Below are positions 28,000 to 35,735 of a stretch of 64,000 nt of DNA, one piece after another; the stretch's first letter is position 1, and the number at the start of each line of letters is the position of its first letter. Position numbers and translations under genes: made by a program. Origin of the DNA: Pedobacter polaris (GTDB lineage Bacteria; Bacteroidota; Bacteroidia; Sphingobacteriales; Sphingobacteriaceae); contig NZ_SWBR01000001.1 in NCBI RefSeq assembly GCF_005116505.1, positions 868,001-932,000 of the forward strand, given 5' to 3'. Below the pieces are notes generated by a model. That model was not told the DNA's origin. It did not search any database and was given only the letters and a program-made list of their open reading frames with translations.

Positions 28000-29151
28000 A
28001 TGCTCCACATTGCAGGAATAATCATCTCCTTATTTCTTGCTTTGCTTCTTTTTACGAAAAAGGGCAAATCAACAGCCGATTTTATCTTAGCCCCCTGGTT
28101 AACCCTGACAGCTTTTCATCTATTGGCGTATTATATATTGATTTCTGATTTTTTTATAGAATTCCCTTATTTTCTAGGATTTGAAATTCCAATCCCACTT
28201 ATTCACGGCCCTTTTTTGTATTTATATATTGCTACTTTAACCAACCAAAGAAATAGACTGCCTTGGTTGATCCATTTTATCCCTGCAGTTGTAGCCTACC
28301 TCTTGTTATTAGGTTTTTATACCTTATCTTTCAGCCAGAAGATCATTGTTTATCAAAATAATGGGATCGGATTTGAAAGCCTTCTCTCCATTATACGCTT
28401 TCCCATTGTGCCCTCAGGTTTAATTTACGTAGTCTTATCCCTAATTTTATTAAAAAAGCACCGCAAAAATATCTCAGGACAGTTTTCTTATGTAGAGAAA
28501 ATTAACCTGAACTGGCTTGTCTATCTCACCATTGGAATGGGGATCATTTGGCTATCTATTATTTTAGGGAACGACATTTCAACCTTTATTCTGGTCGATT
28601 TATTTATTCTTTTTATTGGCTATTTCGGCATCAAACAGGTTGGTATTTTTGCTAACCAAATTACTGATGAGCCACTGGTCGCTATTACTAGTGGTGCACT
28701 CAAAAATCACGAAGAAGCCAATGACTCTAGCCCCTTAATCATCAGCAATGAAAAAACCAAGTATGAGAAAACTGCGTTAGGAGATGAACAATTGCTAAAC
28801 ATTCATCTTCAATTAAAGCTGCTGATGCAAGGCGAGAAACTCTATAAAGACCCCGAATTAAGTCTGGATGAACTGGCCAAGCGCTTAGGCGTTAGTAGCA
28901 ATACATTATCGCAGGTAATTAATTCGATGGAAGGAAGAAACTTTTACGATTACATCAACAACCTCCGTATAGCCGAATTTAAGCAGACGGTAATCTTGCC
29001 CGAAAACAAAAGGTTTACCCTCCTTTCCATTGCTTTCGAGGCCGGATTTAATTCTAAGACTTCATTCCATAGAAATTTCAAAAAGGCAACTGGCCTCTCT
29101 CCAAAGGCATTTTGCCAACAAGAGAAAATACAGCTAGGCAACCAATCCTAA
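28000..29151 (+). CDS. Membrane-anchored AraC-family transcriptional regulator
   Basis: Residues 1-225 hold about seven hydrophobic helices (for example IAGIIISLFLALLLF and FLGFEIPIPLIHGPFLYLYI). A linker follows, then a C-terminal AraC DNA-binding domain: SLDELAKRLGVSSNTLSQVI, then FYDYINNLRIAEFKQ, then LLSIAFEAGFNSKTSFHRNF, then KKATGLSPKAF. This membrane-sensor plus AraC design is common in Bacteroidota. The DUF2306 membrane-protein gene follows in the same direction after 63 bp and is a likely target or partner (inference). The ligand is unknown. Confidence 0.9.
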   Translation: MLHIAGIIISLFLALLLFTKKGKSTADFILAPWLTLTAFHLLAYYILISDFFIEFPYFLGFEIPIPLIHGPFLYLYIATLTNQRNRLPWLIHFIPAVVAYLLLLGFYTLSFSQKIIVYQNNGIGFESLLSIIRFPIVPSGLIYVVLSLILLKKHRKNISGQFSYVEKINLNWLVYLTIGMGIIWLSIILGNDISTFILVDLFILFIGYFGIKQVGIFANQITDEPLVAITSGALKNHEEANDSSPLIISNEKTKYEKTALGDEQLLNIHLQLKLLMQGEKLYKDPELSLDELAKRLGVSSNTLSQVINSMEGRNFYDYINNLRIAEFKQTVILPENKRFTLLSIAFEAGFNSKTSFHRNFKKATGLSPKAFCQQEKIQLGNQS

Positions 29152-29214
29152 GCAAAAGAGACCATCTTACCTTTTGGAACCTTTAAAAGATAAATAGCAG
29201 TTTTCTTTGTAACC

Positions 29215-29823
29215 ATGAAAAAAACATTATGGATTCTATTGGCAGCACTGTCTATAGTTGTAGGGCTTTATCCCGGATTGTACTTTATGGAAAAGAGATT
29301 TGGTTTATTAAAAATCAAACCCAGCGAGCTTGTTTCAGACTTCGTCTGGCATAGCGCTTTTTATATACATATTACCTTAGGAGGACTTGCCTTACTTATT
29401 GGCTGGATACAGTTCAACCAAAAAATTAGGAATAAGTATATAACCCTGCACAAGCAAATTGGTAAGATATACGTAATTGCTGTTTTATTGAGTGCAATTA
29501 CTGGGTTTTATATTGCTTTTTATGCAATGGGAGGTATTGTGGCAGCTTTAGGTTTCATAAGCTTAAGTATAATTTGGTTTTATACAACGTTAATGGCATA
29601 CCTCAGCATTAAGAAAGGGAACTTGTTGCAACATCAAAAAATGATGATTTATAGCTATGCTTCCTGCTTTGCAGCAGTTACCTTAAGGCTTTGGATACCC
29701 ATTTTAAGCACATTATTCGGTAATTTTGAAACGGCTTATATTGTTGTAGCTTGGTGGTGCTGGATACCTAATTTAACCGTAGCCTATTTTCTAACAAAAA
29801 AACTGGCGAAGCCAAGCTTTTAA
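29215..29823 (+). CDS. DUF2306-family membrane protein
   Basis: A 202-aa polytopic protein with about six transmembrane helices. Characteristic DUF2306 features are AFYIHITLGGLALLIGWIQF, LHKQIGKIYVIAVLLSAITG, GNLLQHQKMMIYSYASCFAA and VTLRLWIPIL. The conserved His residues (IHI, LHK, QHQKMM) suggest metal or haem contact, but the family's function is not established. It probably shares a transcript with the AraC regulator upstream. Confidence 0.85.
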   Translation: MKKTLWILLAALSIVVGLYPGLYFMEKRFGLLKIKPSELVSDFVWHSAFYIHITLGGLALLIGWIQFNQKIRNKYITLHKQIGKIYVIAVLLSAITGFYIAFYAMGGIVAALGFISLSIIWFYTTLMAYLSIKKGNLLQHQKMMIYSYASCFAAVTLRLWIPILSTLFGNFETAYIVVAWWCWIPNLTVAYFLTKKLAKPSF

Positions 29824-29875
29824 AAGAAATATGCGCTATTGCTTTCCTAATGCTGATTTAACAAGTTATTCTTTT

Positions 29876-30040
29876 TGTTGGTGTTATCCTCTAGCCACTA
29901 ATTTCAATGGTATTGTAAAAACACCGACCATAAGAGGATAACTATGAAACTTACTATATCAACCCTGCATGTCCCCCTCTGGAGAGTTTGTCCCGATTCA
30001 TCGGGAGGGTAGGGGGAGGAATGAAGACGACCTACCCTAG
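29876..30040 (+). repeat. Composite intergenic repeat copy (C then A)
   Basis: A diverged C unit (GTTGGTGTTATCCTCTAGCC ... TGTAAAAACACCGACCATAA) joins directly to an A unit (TATATCAACCCTGCATGTCC ... CCCGATTCATCGGGAGGGTA). The A unit is the subtype with the extra CCCGATTCATCGGG palindrome seen near 27.45 kb. It occupies most of the 326-bp gap before the YcxB-like gene. Confidence 0.7.
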
Positions 30041-30149
30041 TAAAAGAAATATGCTCTACTACTAACCTTAATATTTTCAATCTCATCGTTAATTTCTAAC
30101 ATATCTATATATTTGGAGATAGCATACTTACCCGTTTTTAACAAAAAAT

Positions 30150-30680
30150 ATGTATTCATTAACACTCTCAGAAAACGATCATATTACATTTCAGTTGTAT
30201 GAGGCTTCCACTAATTCCGAAAAAAGGAAGTCGAGAAAAAGATCTTTCTTCATTTTTCTAGCCTTAGGTTTATTTGTTATTATTCTTGGTTATCAGAAAG
30301 AAGATAGTTTTTTAATGTATTATGGTGTTTTCTGCTCAATTCTTGTAATCTGTTTTGGGAATACTTACCTCGGTTGGCGACATAAAAAACATTATATCAA
30401 ACATGTTAAAAACAAACTAAAAGACTTACCTGAGGAAATTGTCGAAATTGAAATCAATGATGACCAGATTAAGGTAATAGATAGGGTAAGCAATACAAAA
30501 ATAAAAATTTCTGAAATTACCTTGGTAAATGAAATTAAATCACATTACTTCTTAAAACTGAGTACAGGGCCTAGTATTGTGATCCCAAAATCTAATCCTG
30601 CCTTGAATGAAGAAGTGCTTGCAATGATCAGCAATTTTAACTTACAGCATATCATAAAGTTAGATTGGAAATGGAGTTGA
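30150..30680 (+). CDS. YcxB-like membrane protein
   Basis: A 176-aa protein: a short N-terminal cytoplasmic strand (MYSLTLSENDHITFQLYEAS), two transmembrane helices (SFFIFLALGLFVIILGY and FLMYYGVFCSILVICFG), a basic loop (YLGWRHKKHYIKHVKNKLK) and a C-terminal PH-like beta domain ending FNLQHIIKLDWKWS. The architecture matches the YcxB-like family, whose role is unknown. It stands alone and converges on the gene ending at 30818, with a shared terminator between them. Confidence 0.6.
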   Translation: MYSLTLSENDHITFQLYEASTNSEKRKSRKRSFFIFLALGLFVIILGYQKEDSFLMYYGVFCSILVICFGNTYLGWRHKKHYIKHVKNKLKDLPEEIVEIEINDDQIKVIDRVSNTKIKISEITLVNEIKSHYFLKLSTGPSIVIPKSNPALNEEVLAMISNFNLQHIIKLDWKWS

Positions 30681-30740
30681 TTGCCGGCCTATCTAGATCA
30701 ACCAGCCCGCTTGTGATAAACGCTAAGTATCTTACAAATA

Positions 30741-30765
30741 AAAAGCCACCTAATTGGTGGCTTTT
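30741..30765. terminator. Bidirectional hairpin terminator
   Basis: AAAAGCCACC pairs with GGTGGCTTTT around a 5-nt loop (TAATT). The stem is flanked by an A-run on one side and T's on the other, so it can stop transcripts from both converging genes (30680 end and 30818 end). Confidence 0.85.
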
Positions 30766-30817
30766 GTGTAGTCCCGAGATTCTTTTAAACACTTGCTAGT
30801 GTTTCGGCAGCTAATCC

Positions 30818-31375
30818 TCAGCAACGGTTATTTTTGCTAAAGTCACGTTTAAAAAGCGTCTTACCATTCCACTCAATATAGTCGCCCGATACAATCAAAT
30901 ATGGATGATTAGGCGAATACCCTGCGCTGCGGCTTCTAACAATTATTTTATCGTTAACTTTCAGGCTATTTAACTGCTTAAAATCCTTCGGACTAAATTG
31001 CATCATGTACTCTTCGCCATTGATTTTGACTATCAGCCATTTTATTCCTGATGATTTCCCGTTGCGCTGAAAAGTAACAGAGGTTACTACGGCCTCCATA
31101 TTGCTGAAAGCGTCCATGTACTTCCTTATTTTATCATGACTGGCATGCACTTTTTTACCTTCAGCAGAAACCGCCCATTTTTTGTACTTTATACCATCAG
31201 GAGAAGCTTCCCATTTTTTCTTGTCCTCTACTATACGGGCTTTCCTTTCAGCAGTAGACAAGGGCTTTGTGGATGGCTTAGTTTCATTTTTAATTTCACG
31301 ATTAGCGAATACTAGTCCGCTCACCACAACCAGCGATAAAATCAGCGCATAGCTGACAGTTCTTTTATTTTTCAT
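30818..31375 (-). CDS. Exported hypothetical protein
   Basis: A 185-aa protein with an N-terminal signal or anchor (MKNKRTVSYALILSLVVVSG then LVFA). A highly charged region of about 70 residues follows (TAERKARIVEDKKKWEASPD, YKKWAVSAEGKKVHASHDKI), and then a compact beta-rich C-terminal half (VVTSVTFQRNGKSSGIKWLI, YMMQFSPKDFKQLNSLKVND, KIIVRSRSAG), which has an OB-fold-like feel. I do not recognise the family. It is a single-gene unit. Confidence 0.6.
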   Translation of the reverse strand: MKNKRTVSYALILSLVVVSGLVFANREIKNETKPSTKPLSTAERKARIVEDKKKWEASPDGIKYKKWAVSAEGKKVHASHDKIRKYMDAFSNMEAVVTSVTFQRNGKSSGIKWLIVKINGEEYMMQFSPKDFKQLNSLKVNDKIIVRSRSAGYSPNHPYLIVSGDYIEWNGKTLFKRDFSKNNRC

Positions 31376-31587
31376 ATCCTTTCAAATTGGTTCAACGAAT
31401 CTAGTTTGATATTTTCTGACTGCGTAATTTAGATTGTAAATAAAAATGTAAACTTTGTAAATAAATCGTAAATAGTACCGCAATCGTCAGTCCTTGGCTC
31501 ATCCGGAATGAAAATCAGGCGTTTCTTATCCGCCATCTTTGACCGCCATAGCTTAGCGCTTTGCCAAATTAGCATTTCTTTTTGTTT

Positions 31588-31765
31588 TTGGTGTGACCAC
31601 CAAACCATACTACTACTTTTAAACTCCGGAGATAATAGCTATGAAACTTGCTATATCAGCTCTGCATGTCCCCCTCTGGAGGGGGCAGGGGGAGGAATGA
31701 AGACAAGTATCCTTTTTCATTGTGGTTGGTGTTATCACCAAGCCCACTCACTACCTATAGGAATT
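31588..31765 (+). repeat. Composite intergenic repeat copy (C-left, A, C-left)
   Basis: A left C piece (TGACCACCAAACCATACTAC) joins an A unit (TGAAACTTGCTATATCAGCT then CTGCATGTCCCCCTCTGGAG then GGGGCAGGGGGAGGAATGA) and another left C piece (GGTTGGTGTTATCACCAAGC). It lies in the 471-bp gap between the exported protein (divergent, ends 31375) and the membrane protein starting at 31847. No other signal is obvious in this gap. Confidence 0.7.
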
Positions 31766-31846
31766 TCATACATTTGAATAGCATTCCTAACCTTAGCCCT
31801 CCACTCATGGTTGGTTTACAATGTGGGATGTATTCAAAACCTTATT

Positions 31847-32404
31847 ATGATACAAAAGCTACTTAACCTTCTAATTTCAGCACAGCTAATAGGATTTGGC
31901 TTGTGGTGTATTTATTACTGTATACGAATTGGTAACAGTTTTGTTAACCGGTTTGATATTGTTGTTACTTTCATCACACGTATTGTTGGCATATTGTTCA
32001 TACTACAAATAGTCTTTACGCTATTAAATGGTTTCTTCTCTGCAAGCGAATATGAACAATTTGCACTTGCAAATAGAGGATTTGGTCCTTACTGGTTAGA
32101 ATTTTGGTTGATGTTCCTTATTCCACTGCTATGCACCCAGCTATTATGGATAAGGAAATTGCGGAGCATGAGATATGCTAGGTTAGCTATGGGCCTTTTT
32201 TTGATTGGAATTCAGTCAATTGAAAAGTTAATCATTCTAATAGCATCATCACAAAGAGACTTTATTCCTGGCAGTGTACAGAATGCCTTTGTTTATGAAA
32301 TGGCATCTAATAATATCTACTTGCTTTTGATATTCTTCGTATTTAACTTTATTGCTTACCTCATCGTGCGCCAATATCATAAGCTTTCGAGTCAGAATGT
32401 CTAA
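31847..32404 (+). CDS. Polytopic membrane protein of unknown function
   Basis: With the ATG at 31847 the protein is 185 aa, starting MIQKLLNLLISAQLIGFGLW. An in-frame ATG at 31811 would add residues from repeat-derived sequence. Four or five hydrophobic helices are visible (SAQLIGFGLWCIYYCI, FITRIVGILFILQIVFTLL, EFWLMFLIPLLCTQLLWI, LAMGLFLIGIQSIEKLIILI, NIYLLLIFFVFNFIAYLIV). There are no catalytic motifs. The family is not recognised. Confidence 0.6.
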   Translation: MIQKLLNLLISAQLIGFGLWCIYYCIRIGNSFVNRFDIVVTFITRIVGILFILQIVFTLLNGFFSASEYEQFALANRGFGPYWLEFWLMFLIPLLCTQLLWIRKLRSMRYARLAMGLFLIGIQSIEKLIILIASSQRDFIPGSVQNAFVYEMASNNIYLLLIFFVFNFIAYLIVRQYHKLSSQNV

Positions 32405-32419
32405 CGCATTTTTCTTTTG

Positions 32420-32490
32420 TGTTGGTGTTATCACCAAACTACTCTACTAACTACTTTTATGGTACCGTGAGAACACCGACCATAGGGGAA
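32420..32490 (+). repeat. Composite intergenic repeat copy (C part)
   Basis: A complete short C unit: GTTGGTGTTATCACCAAACT on the left, CTACTAACTAC in the middle and ATGGTACCGTGAGAACACCG then ACCATAGGGG on the right. No A or B part is attached here. It lies just upstream of the Fic regulatory region. Confidence 0.75.
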
Positions 32491-32577
32491 AAGATTGCGA
32501 TCTTAAAAAAGACACCGGTTTCAAGCTCTTTTGTATTCTAGCGTGTCCGTTTATATCTATATGTCCAATTTTACGAA

Positions 32578-32665
32578 ATAAATGAACAGATGATGATTTT
32601 ATGTTCATTTATTTTATCCTTTTCCACAACGTGTTCATTTTTTTTAAAAAAATGAACACGTTGTG
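32578..32665. promoter_or_regulatory. Two consecutive inverted repeats upstream of fic
   Basis: The first pair is AAATAAATGAACA / TGTTCATTTATTT (about 32578-32612, 13-bp arms, 13-nt spacer). The second is a near-continuous palindrome at 32625-32665 with 20-nt arms (CACAACGTGTTCATTTTTTT and its complement) and a 1-nt centre. All four arms contain the same TGTTCATTT half-site, and a fifth, looser copy (CTGAACATA) sits at the fic start codon. The second palindrome ends just before the -33 region of the fic promoter. This looks like a multi-site operator (inference). Confidence 0.6.
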
Positions 32666-32688
32666 CTTATATGTCCACCTGCTATGTG

Positions 32689-32696
32689 TATATTTG
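32689..32696 (+). promoter_or_regulatory. Probable -7 promoter box of fic
   Basis: TATATTTG matches the Bacteroidota -7 consensus TAnnTTTG and lies 35 nt before the ATG. No good TTTG is present at the expected -33 position, so the promoter may be weak or activator-dependent. Confidence 0.45.
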
Positions 32697-32730
32697 TTTA
32701 TAATTCCAATATTATCGAAAAACTGAACAT

Positions 32731-33843
32731 ATGCCGTACGATAGAACACAGCCTTTTAACGATCTTCCATTTCTACCTCCACTTAAAAACATGGAAGAAG
32801 ATGTTGAAGTGATGAAGAAACTCGTTGCTGCTTCCCGTGCTCTCGCAACTACAAATTCCAGTATCCATAGGCTTCCAAACCCTACCATGCTCATCAATAC
32901 CATTGCACTTCAAGAAGCGCAAACCTCTACGGCAATCGAGAACATATTCACTACAGAAGACGAACTTTACAAGGCGGTTTCAGAAACTATTCGGGAAGAA
33001 AATATAAAACCAGCTACAAAGGAGGTACTCCGCTATCGGGAGGCATTATGGGAGGGATACCACATCACCCAAGAGAAAGGGAAGATGGATATGGAAAGCA
33101 TCATTAGCACCTTTAGACAGATCAAGAACTCTACGGCCGGAATTAGGCCACCACAGACACTTACCGTAATTAGACGAGGGCAAAGCGAATTCAGATCGGG
33201 TGAGGTGGTATACACTCCTCCAAGGGGAGCGGGCATCATAGAAGTTAAAATGGAAAACCTAATCGAGTACCTCAATGACGATGAGAAGTATCCGACAGAC
33301 CCAATGATCAAAATGTGCATCGCTCATTACCAGTTTGAGGCCATACATCCATTTTCTGATGGAAACGGCAGAACAGGCAGAATATTAAACCTTTTATATC
33401 TAGTGAACAAAGGACTGTTGAGACAGCCGGTACTATATCTTTCCAAGTACATCATGATCAACAAGGACGACTATTATCATCATTTGAGCGGAGTTACCCA
33501 AAGGGAATCGTGGAAGCCATGGGTCATGTACATGTTAGATGCTGTGGAAAAAACAGCAGAGTTGACCAATCAATTGATCACAAGTATTCTTAACCAAATG
33601 GAAGCGACACTTGCCCATGGCAAAACAACTATCAAATGGTACAACAAGGAGGTAAACGAGACGATCTTCAGCCAACCTTACATCAAACCAAAATTTATCG
33701 GAGAAATCTTGGGCATTACCTCTAGAACCACATTAACCAAATACTTTGGCGAACTCGTTTCTGCTAAAATCTTGAGCCCAGCTAAAGACGGAAAAGAGGT
33801 ATATTACATCAATGATGATCTTGTTCAAATTCTGAAGGGCTAA
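32731..33843 (+). CDS. Fic-family AMPylase-type protein with own inhibitory motif
   Basis: Predicted nucleotidyl (usually AMP) transferase acting on a protein hydroxyl. The catalytic motif HPFSDGNGRTGR (from His206) is complete. The N-terminal domain carries the class II auto-inhibitory motif S66-TAI-E70-N71. C-terminal to the Fic core is a winged-helix-like region (YIKPKFIGEILGITSRTTLT then KYFGELVSAKIL). Length (370 aa) is standard. The winged helix and the repeated operators just upstream suggest autoregulation (inference). There is no separate antitoxin gene, consistent with class II. The target is unknown. Confidence 0.92.
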   Translation: MPYDRTQPFNDLPFLPPLKNMEEDVEVMKKLVAASRALATTNSSIHRLPNPTMLINTIALQEAQTSTAIENIFTTEDELYKAVSETIREENIKPATKEVLRYREALWEGYHITQEKGKMDMESIISTFRQIKNSTAGIRPPQTLTVIRRGQSEFRSGEVVYTPPRGAGIIEVKMENLIEYLNDDEKYPTDPMIKMCIAHYQFEAIHPFSDGNGRTGRILNLLYLVNKGLLRQPVLYLSKYIMINKDDYYHHLSGVTQRESWKPWVMYMLDAVEKTAELTNQLITSILNQMEATLAHGKTTIKWYNKEVNETIFSQPYIKPKFIGEILGITSRTTLTKYFGELVSAKILSPAKDGKEVYYINDDLVQILKG

Positions 33844-33889
33844 AGCAGGATTGATGATCGAATAGAATTGCCATATTTTTTTTATCACA

Positions 33890-33930
33890 CTTGTAATGGT
33901 ACGATGATAACACCGACCATAAGAAAATGA
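33890..33930 (+). repeat. Composite intergenic repeat fragment (right C end)
   Basis: CACTTGTAATGGTACGATGA then TAACACCGACCATAAGAAAA, just after the fic stop. The remaining sequence up to 34337 holds a 48-codon membrane-protein frame and a terminator. The stretch 34093-34290 shows nothing recognisable. Confidence 0.65.
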
Positions 33931-33945
33931 TGATCAAATGCTATC

Positions 33946-34092
33946 TTAAATTGGCCTCTGTAAGATAAGGACTATTTGCCATGCAACCCAGCCTATCCCT
34001 CCTAGCACTAATGAAGTCAGAAATAATCTATAAATGATTTTACCAGTTTTACCTTTTGGTGGAGTAAATAATAAATCTTGTAATTCTAGCAT
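33946..34092 (-). CDS. Small single-helix membrane protein (48 aa)
   Basis: A short open frame: MLELQDLLFTPPKGKTGKII, then YRLFLTSLVLGGIGWVAWQI, then VLILQRPI. It has one convincing transmembrane helix preceded by basic residues. It lies between convergent and same-strand genes where no other gene is present. It could be a genuine small protein or chance; the codon content looks protein-like. Confidence 0.4.
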   Translation of the reverse strand: MLELQDLLFTPPKGKTGKIIYRLFLTSLVLGGIGWVAWQIVLILQRPI

Positions 34093-34293
34093 ATATAAAG
34101 TTAAGAATCCGCTGTAAAACAAACAATAGGTTTCTCAAAATAAGAGACAAAAAAACCAGCAGTTATGTCTAGCTACTAGTTAAGTATGTGGTGGTGGACA
34201 TTTTGGAAATCTAGAACCACTTCTTGGCCGATTTGCGTTAGATCGCTGATTTAGACTTATAAATTAATACTGATTCCGCACAAAAAATAAAAA

Positions 34294-34318
34294 GGGCAGG
34301 CCTTTAAGCGGCCTGCCC
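34294..34318 (-). terminator. Terminator of the sigma/FecR/TonB-receptor locus
   Basis: GGGCAGGCC pairs with GGCCTGCCC around a 7-nt loop. Read on the - strand, the stem is followed by TTTTTATTTTTTG. It lies 20 bp beyond the stop of the coiled-coil gene, as expected for the operon's end. Confidence 0.85.
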
Positions 34319-34337
34319 AATAGTGACTATATCAAAG

Positions 34338-34661
34338 TCAAGTTTCGTAGGCAAGCTTGATGCTTGCCTGGAGCGTTACAAAAGCAGGCTTCTCAGTCTG
34401 GATTTCCTTTTTCAATTCTTTCAGCTTCTTGCCCAGGAACCGCACCTTCACCTCGTTGTACAAAATCTCATAGGCAGTGATCTGTCTTGAAAGCTCTTTC
34501 AACAGGCAATCATAGTTCCGATACATCGTTTCCAGTTCCCTATTATAATCTTCTGCCTGCTGTAAACAACTGCATTCTTTTTGCCCGTCACTCAACAACC
34601 CTTTCATTTGCAGCAAAGCATCCCTTAAACGCTCATGCCTCTTTTTGCTAATGGCCTGCAT
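34338..34661 (-). CDS. Small coiled-coil hypothetical protein
   Basis: A 107-aa soluble protein dominated by heptad-like helices (ISKKRHERLRDALLQMKGLL, EDYNRELETMYRNYDCLLKE, LSRQITAYEILYNEV, KKLKELKKEIQTE). There is no signal or membrane segment. It starts 2 bp after the lipoprotein gene and is the last gene of the operon. The family is not recognised. Confidence 0.6.
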   Translation of the reverse strand: MQAISKKRHERLRDALLQMKGLLSDGQKECSCLQQAEDYNRELETMYRNYDCLLKELSRQITAYEILYNEVKVRFLGKKLKELKKEIQTEKPAFVTLQASIKLAYET

Positions 34662-34663
34662 TG

Positions 34664-35731
34664 TTATTGAAAGTATTGAGACAGATCAGTAAAACCGCCT
34701 GATAAAACTGTACCTCTGGCCGGGCTTGTTATTAATGTTCTGCTGTCACGCAGTACTAAAAGCTTTGATTTGCCGGCTTCAAAATTAAGATTGCCAAATC
34801 GTCCCAGGTTAGGTGTAAGCGGAAACCCATTTGTCAACACCAAGTTAACATAGGGTACCTGAGTGGTGCCTTTTTCGAAGATATCGTAACTATAGCTATA
34901 GCCAGCGGGTATTGGTGGAAGTTCAATGGAGTTAAATGTACCATCTTTAGCCAGGGTAAACCTTATTTCTGGACTGGTTTTTACTGCCGCTGCGTTACTG
35001 GATGGCATCTTTGTATAAAATACCATATCAATGTCCACGCCTTTGAAATTTGCCGGAAACTGGGTTTCGAATTTAGCACTGATCATCATGTTGGCCGGAT
35101 TTGCTGGAGGATCTAGCTTTACATTATCAACGATCTTTATTCCATCGAAAAAGAAGTTGAGATTCTGTTGTTGAATGTCAGATACTATTGTTTTTTTTAA
35201 TAAAACGGTACTTTCACCTTTTTTTCGAATCTGGATTTCTCTAGAAGTGCCTTTATCTATTAAAATAGAAGATCGGCTATCTACTGCTCCGCTTTTAGAA
35301 AGGATGATATTTCCATCCAATAAAAATTCAAGCTCTCCGGTTAAGGCATACCCCTTTATAAGTAAAGAAATGGCCTGATCATATACTTTTACGCCATCAT
35401 AAAACACGGTAAAATTTTGAATAAAGGGGCTGGATGAAAGTTGTTTAGTTTGCAATATTTCTGAACTTCCTTTTTTTCTGATCTGAAATGTTGCCCCCTC
35501 CTCTTTTATTAAAAGCCGGGTATCAATTGTTATATTATTACCCGAGGTGGTTAAACTGGTAGCGATAACACTGTCTTTATAAACATATTCCAAATCAACG
35601 TATGAGCTTCCCCGGATTTGCAACTTAATAACTTTATCCGGATCGGGCTGAGCGAGCTCTTTTTTACTACAAGAGATAGTCAGCGCTACAAAAGCGCTAA
35701 GAAAGACTAGCATAAATATTTTATGTTTCAT
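34664..35731 (-). CDS. Surface lipoprotein with internal duplication, partner of TonB receptor
   Basis: A 355-aa lipoprotein (lipobox LTISC, Cys21). Two ~80-residue repeats are visible, about 37-119 and 123-203. Each has a charged strand QIRKKG (FQIRKKGSSEIL; IQIRKKGESTVL) and ends FYDGVKVYD or FFDGIKIVD. The C-terminal part is different and Pro-rich. It follows the TonB receptor by 4 bp, so it is probably its surface-exposed partner, as SusD is to SusC, though it does not look like SusD. The family is not recognised. Confidence 0.65.
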   Translation of the reverse strand: MKHKIFMLVFLSAFVALTISCSKKELAQPDPDKVIKLQIRGSSYVDLEYVYKDSVIATSLTTSGNNITIDTRLLIKEEGATFQIRKKGSSEILQTKQLSSSPFIQNFTVFYDGVKVYDQAISLLIKGYALTGELEFLLDGNIILSKSGAVDSRSSILIDKGTSREIQIRKKGESTVLLKKTIVSDIQQQNLNFFFDGIKIVDNVKLDPPANPANMMISAKFETQFPANFKGVDIDMVFYTKMPSSNAAAVKTSPEIRFTLAKDGTFNSIELPPIPAGYSYSYDIFEKGTTQVPYVNLVLTNGFPLTPNLGRFGNLNFEAGKSKLLVLRDSRTLITSPARGTVLSGGFTDLSQYFQ

Positions 35732-35735
35732 GATA

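Noticed and set aside
31508..31866. Frames encoding peptides with SPSGGGRGR across the repeat part A
   Set aside because: The sequence is simply the CCCCCTCTGGAGGGGG repeat read in frame; the same peptide appears wherever the repeat occurs.
32578..32665. CRISPR-like array from the repeated TGTTCATTT motifs
   Set aside because: The units are inverted and irregularly spaced with no uniform spacers, so operator sites fit better. No cas genes are present.
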